A DNA stretch of 5,842 bases, taken from positions 1 through 5,842 of the forward strand of contig CAKSKO010000085.1 in NCBI GenBank assembly GCA_934465125.1, written 5' to 3'. Below are positions 5,494 to 5,842 of the stretch, piece after piece (within the stretch, counting starts at the first letter, position 1; each line of letters starts with the position of its first letter). The position numbers and the translations under genes were made by a program. The stretch is from an uncultured Eubacteriales bacterium. Its GTDB lineage: Bacteria; Bacillota; Clostridia; Oscillospirales; Acutalibacteraceae. The notes below the pieces were generated by a model. It searched no databases. It was given only the letters and a program-made list of their open reading frames with translations, and was not told where the DNA came from.

Positions 5494-5842
5494 ATGAAAT
5501 TTCAAGAATTGCTGGCAGGAGAACAGATCAACTGGAAACGGGTAAAACTTGCTCGACACAATCTCACCAATAAAGTGGTGGCAGCGCACTATGAGCGAGG
5601 ATATTTGGAACAGTATCAAACAGTTCAACTTCCCACCCGATTTCAAAATTGTGATATGCTAATCAGCTTTTTGGGAACAGAGGGGACAAATGGTGTCTTT
5701 CAGGGGTGCTATCGGGTGGGGCAGTTTCGACCGTATCGACGCGCTGAATTTCCGGAGGACTTTCCGGAAACCGGAAAAGAAGGGGTGGACGTCGTATGGG
5801 AGCTGACCAAAATGGATTTGTTGGCCGATATGAAAGATCGCA
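5494..5842 (+). CDS. N-terminal part of a GIY-YIG nuclease-family-like protein; runs off the window
   Basis: The first 116 codons of a gene that continues past the window edge. AGGAAGGA (5476-5483) lies ten bases before the ATG. The protein begins MKFQELLAGEQINWKRVKLA and includes RHNLTNK (21-27), YERGYLEQYQTVQ (33-45), NCDMLISFLGTEGTNGVFQG (52-71) and WELTKMDLLADMKDR (102-116). The order RH...., a Y/Q-rich helix, a SFLG-x-GT-x-x-F-x-G-x-Y strand pair and a late L-x-D-M-x-D-R resembles the N-terminal domain of a group of bacterial proteins annotated as GIY-YIG nuclease family, where the nuclease domain is further downstream. That catalytic part is not visible, so the assignment rests on recollected similarity. 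It is divergent from a ribbon-helix-helix gene and lies beyond the replication module, so it is probably element cargo. A restriction or anti-phage role is possible but not shown. Confidence 0.55.
   Translation, partial: MKFQELLAGEQINWKRVKLARHNLTNKVVAAHYERGYLEQYQTVQLPTRFQNCDMLISFLGTEGTNGVFQGCYRVGQFRPYRRAEFPEDFPETGKEGVDVVWELTKMDLLADMKDR

Noticed and set aside
208..5842. Second copy of the ssrA 3' end (right attachment site) inside the window
   Set aside because: Reading through for GCCTCCACCA-like or T-arm-like sequence found none, so the right end is taken to be outside. A very short core of a few bases could have been missed.

Overview
The window looks like the left end of an integrative mobile element inserted at the 3' end of the tmRNA gene (ssrA) of a Gram-positive, probably clostridial (Oscillospiraceae-like), bacterium. 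The host guess rests on the resemblance of the recombinase, the repressor and the DUF3987-type protein to low-GC Firmicute families and on the strong AGGAGG-type ribosome binding sites. It is an inference, because no host marker gene other than the tmRNA fragment is present.

Layout. Positions 1-207 are the 3' part of ssrA, ending in a tRNA-like T-arm and CCA. A large serine recombinase gene runs leftward into it (1651 to 110), so its last ~32 codons are antisense to ssrA. Upstream of it, overlapping by ATGA, is an XRE-type repressor gene (2397 to 1648). A 205-bp divergent control region follows, with two palindromic operator-like sites forming a 16-bp inverted repeat (2500-2550) between plausible outward-facing promoters. 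Rightward from it run a 59-residue gene of unknown function (2603-2782) and, overlapping it, a 768-residue primase/helicase-like protein (2739-5045). Next comes an AT-rich repeat segment and a strong hairpin (5059-5163), a 58-residue ribbon-helix-helix gene on the minus strand (5335 to 5159), a repeat-rich divergent spacer, and the first 116 codons of a gene (5494 to the window end) that resembles the N-terminal part of GIY-YIG nuclease-family proteins.

How it may work together (inference). The repressor/recombinase operon and the replication operon face away from each other across a shared operator, as in temperate phages and phage-inducible islands. The repressor would keep the small gene and replication protein off. 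Relief of repression would allow replication, and the recombinase would excise the element from ssrA. The ribbon-helix-helix gene and the divergent nuclease-like gene look like the start of a cargo module, possibly defensive. The right end of the element, its second attachment site and most of its cargo lie outside the window, so whether it is a phage satellite, a plasmid-like integrative element or part of something larger cannot be decided here.
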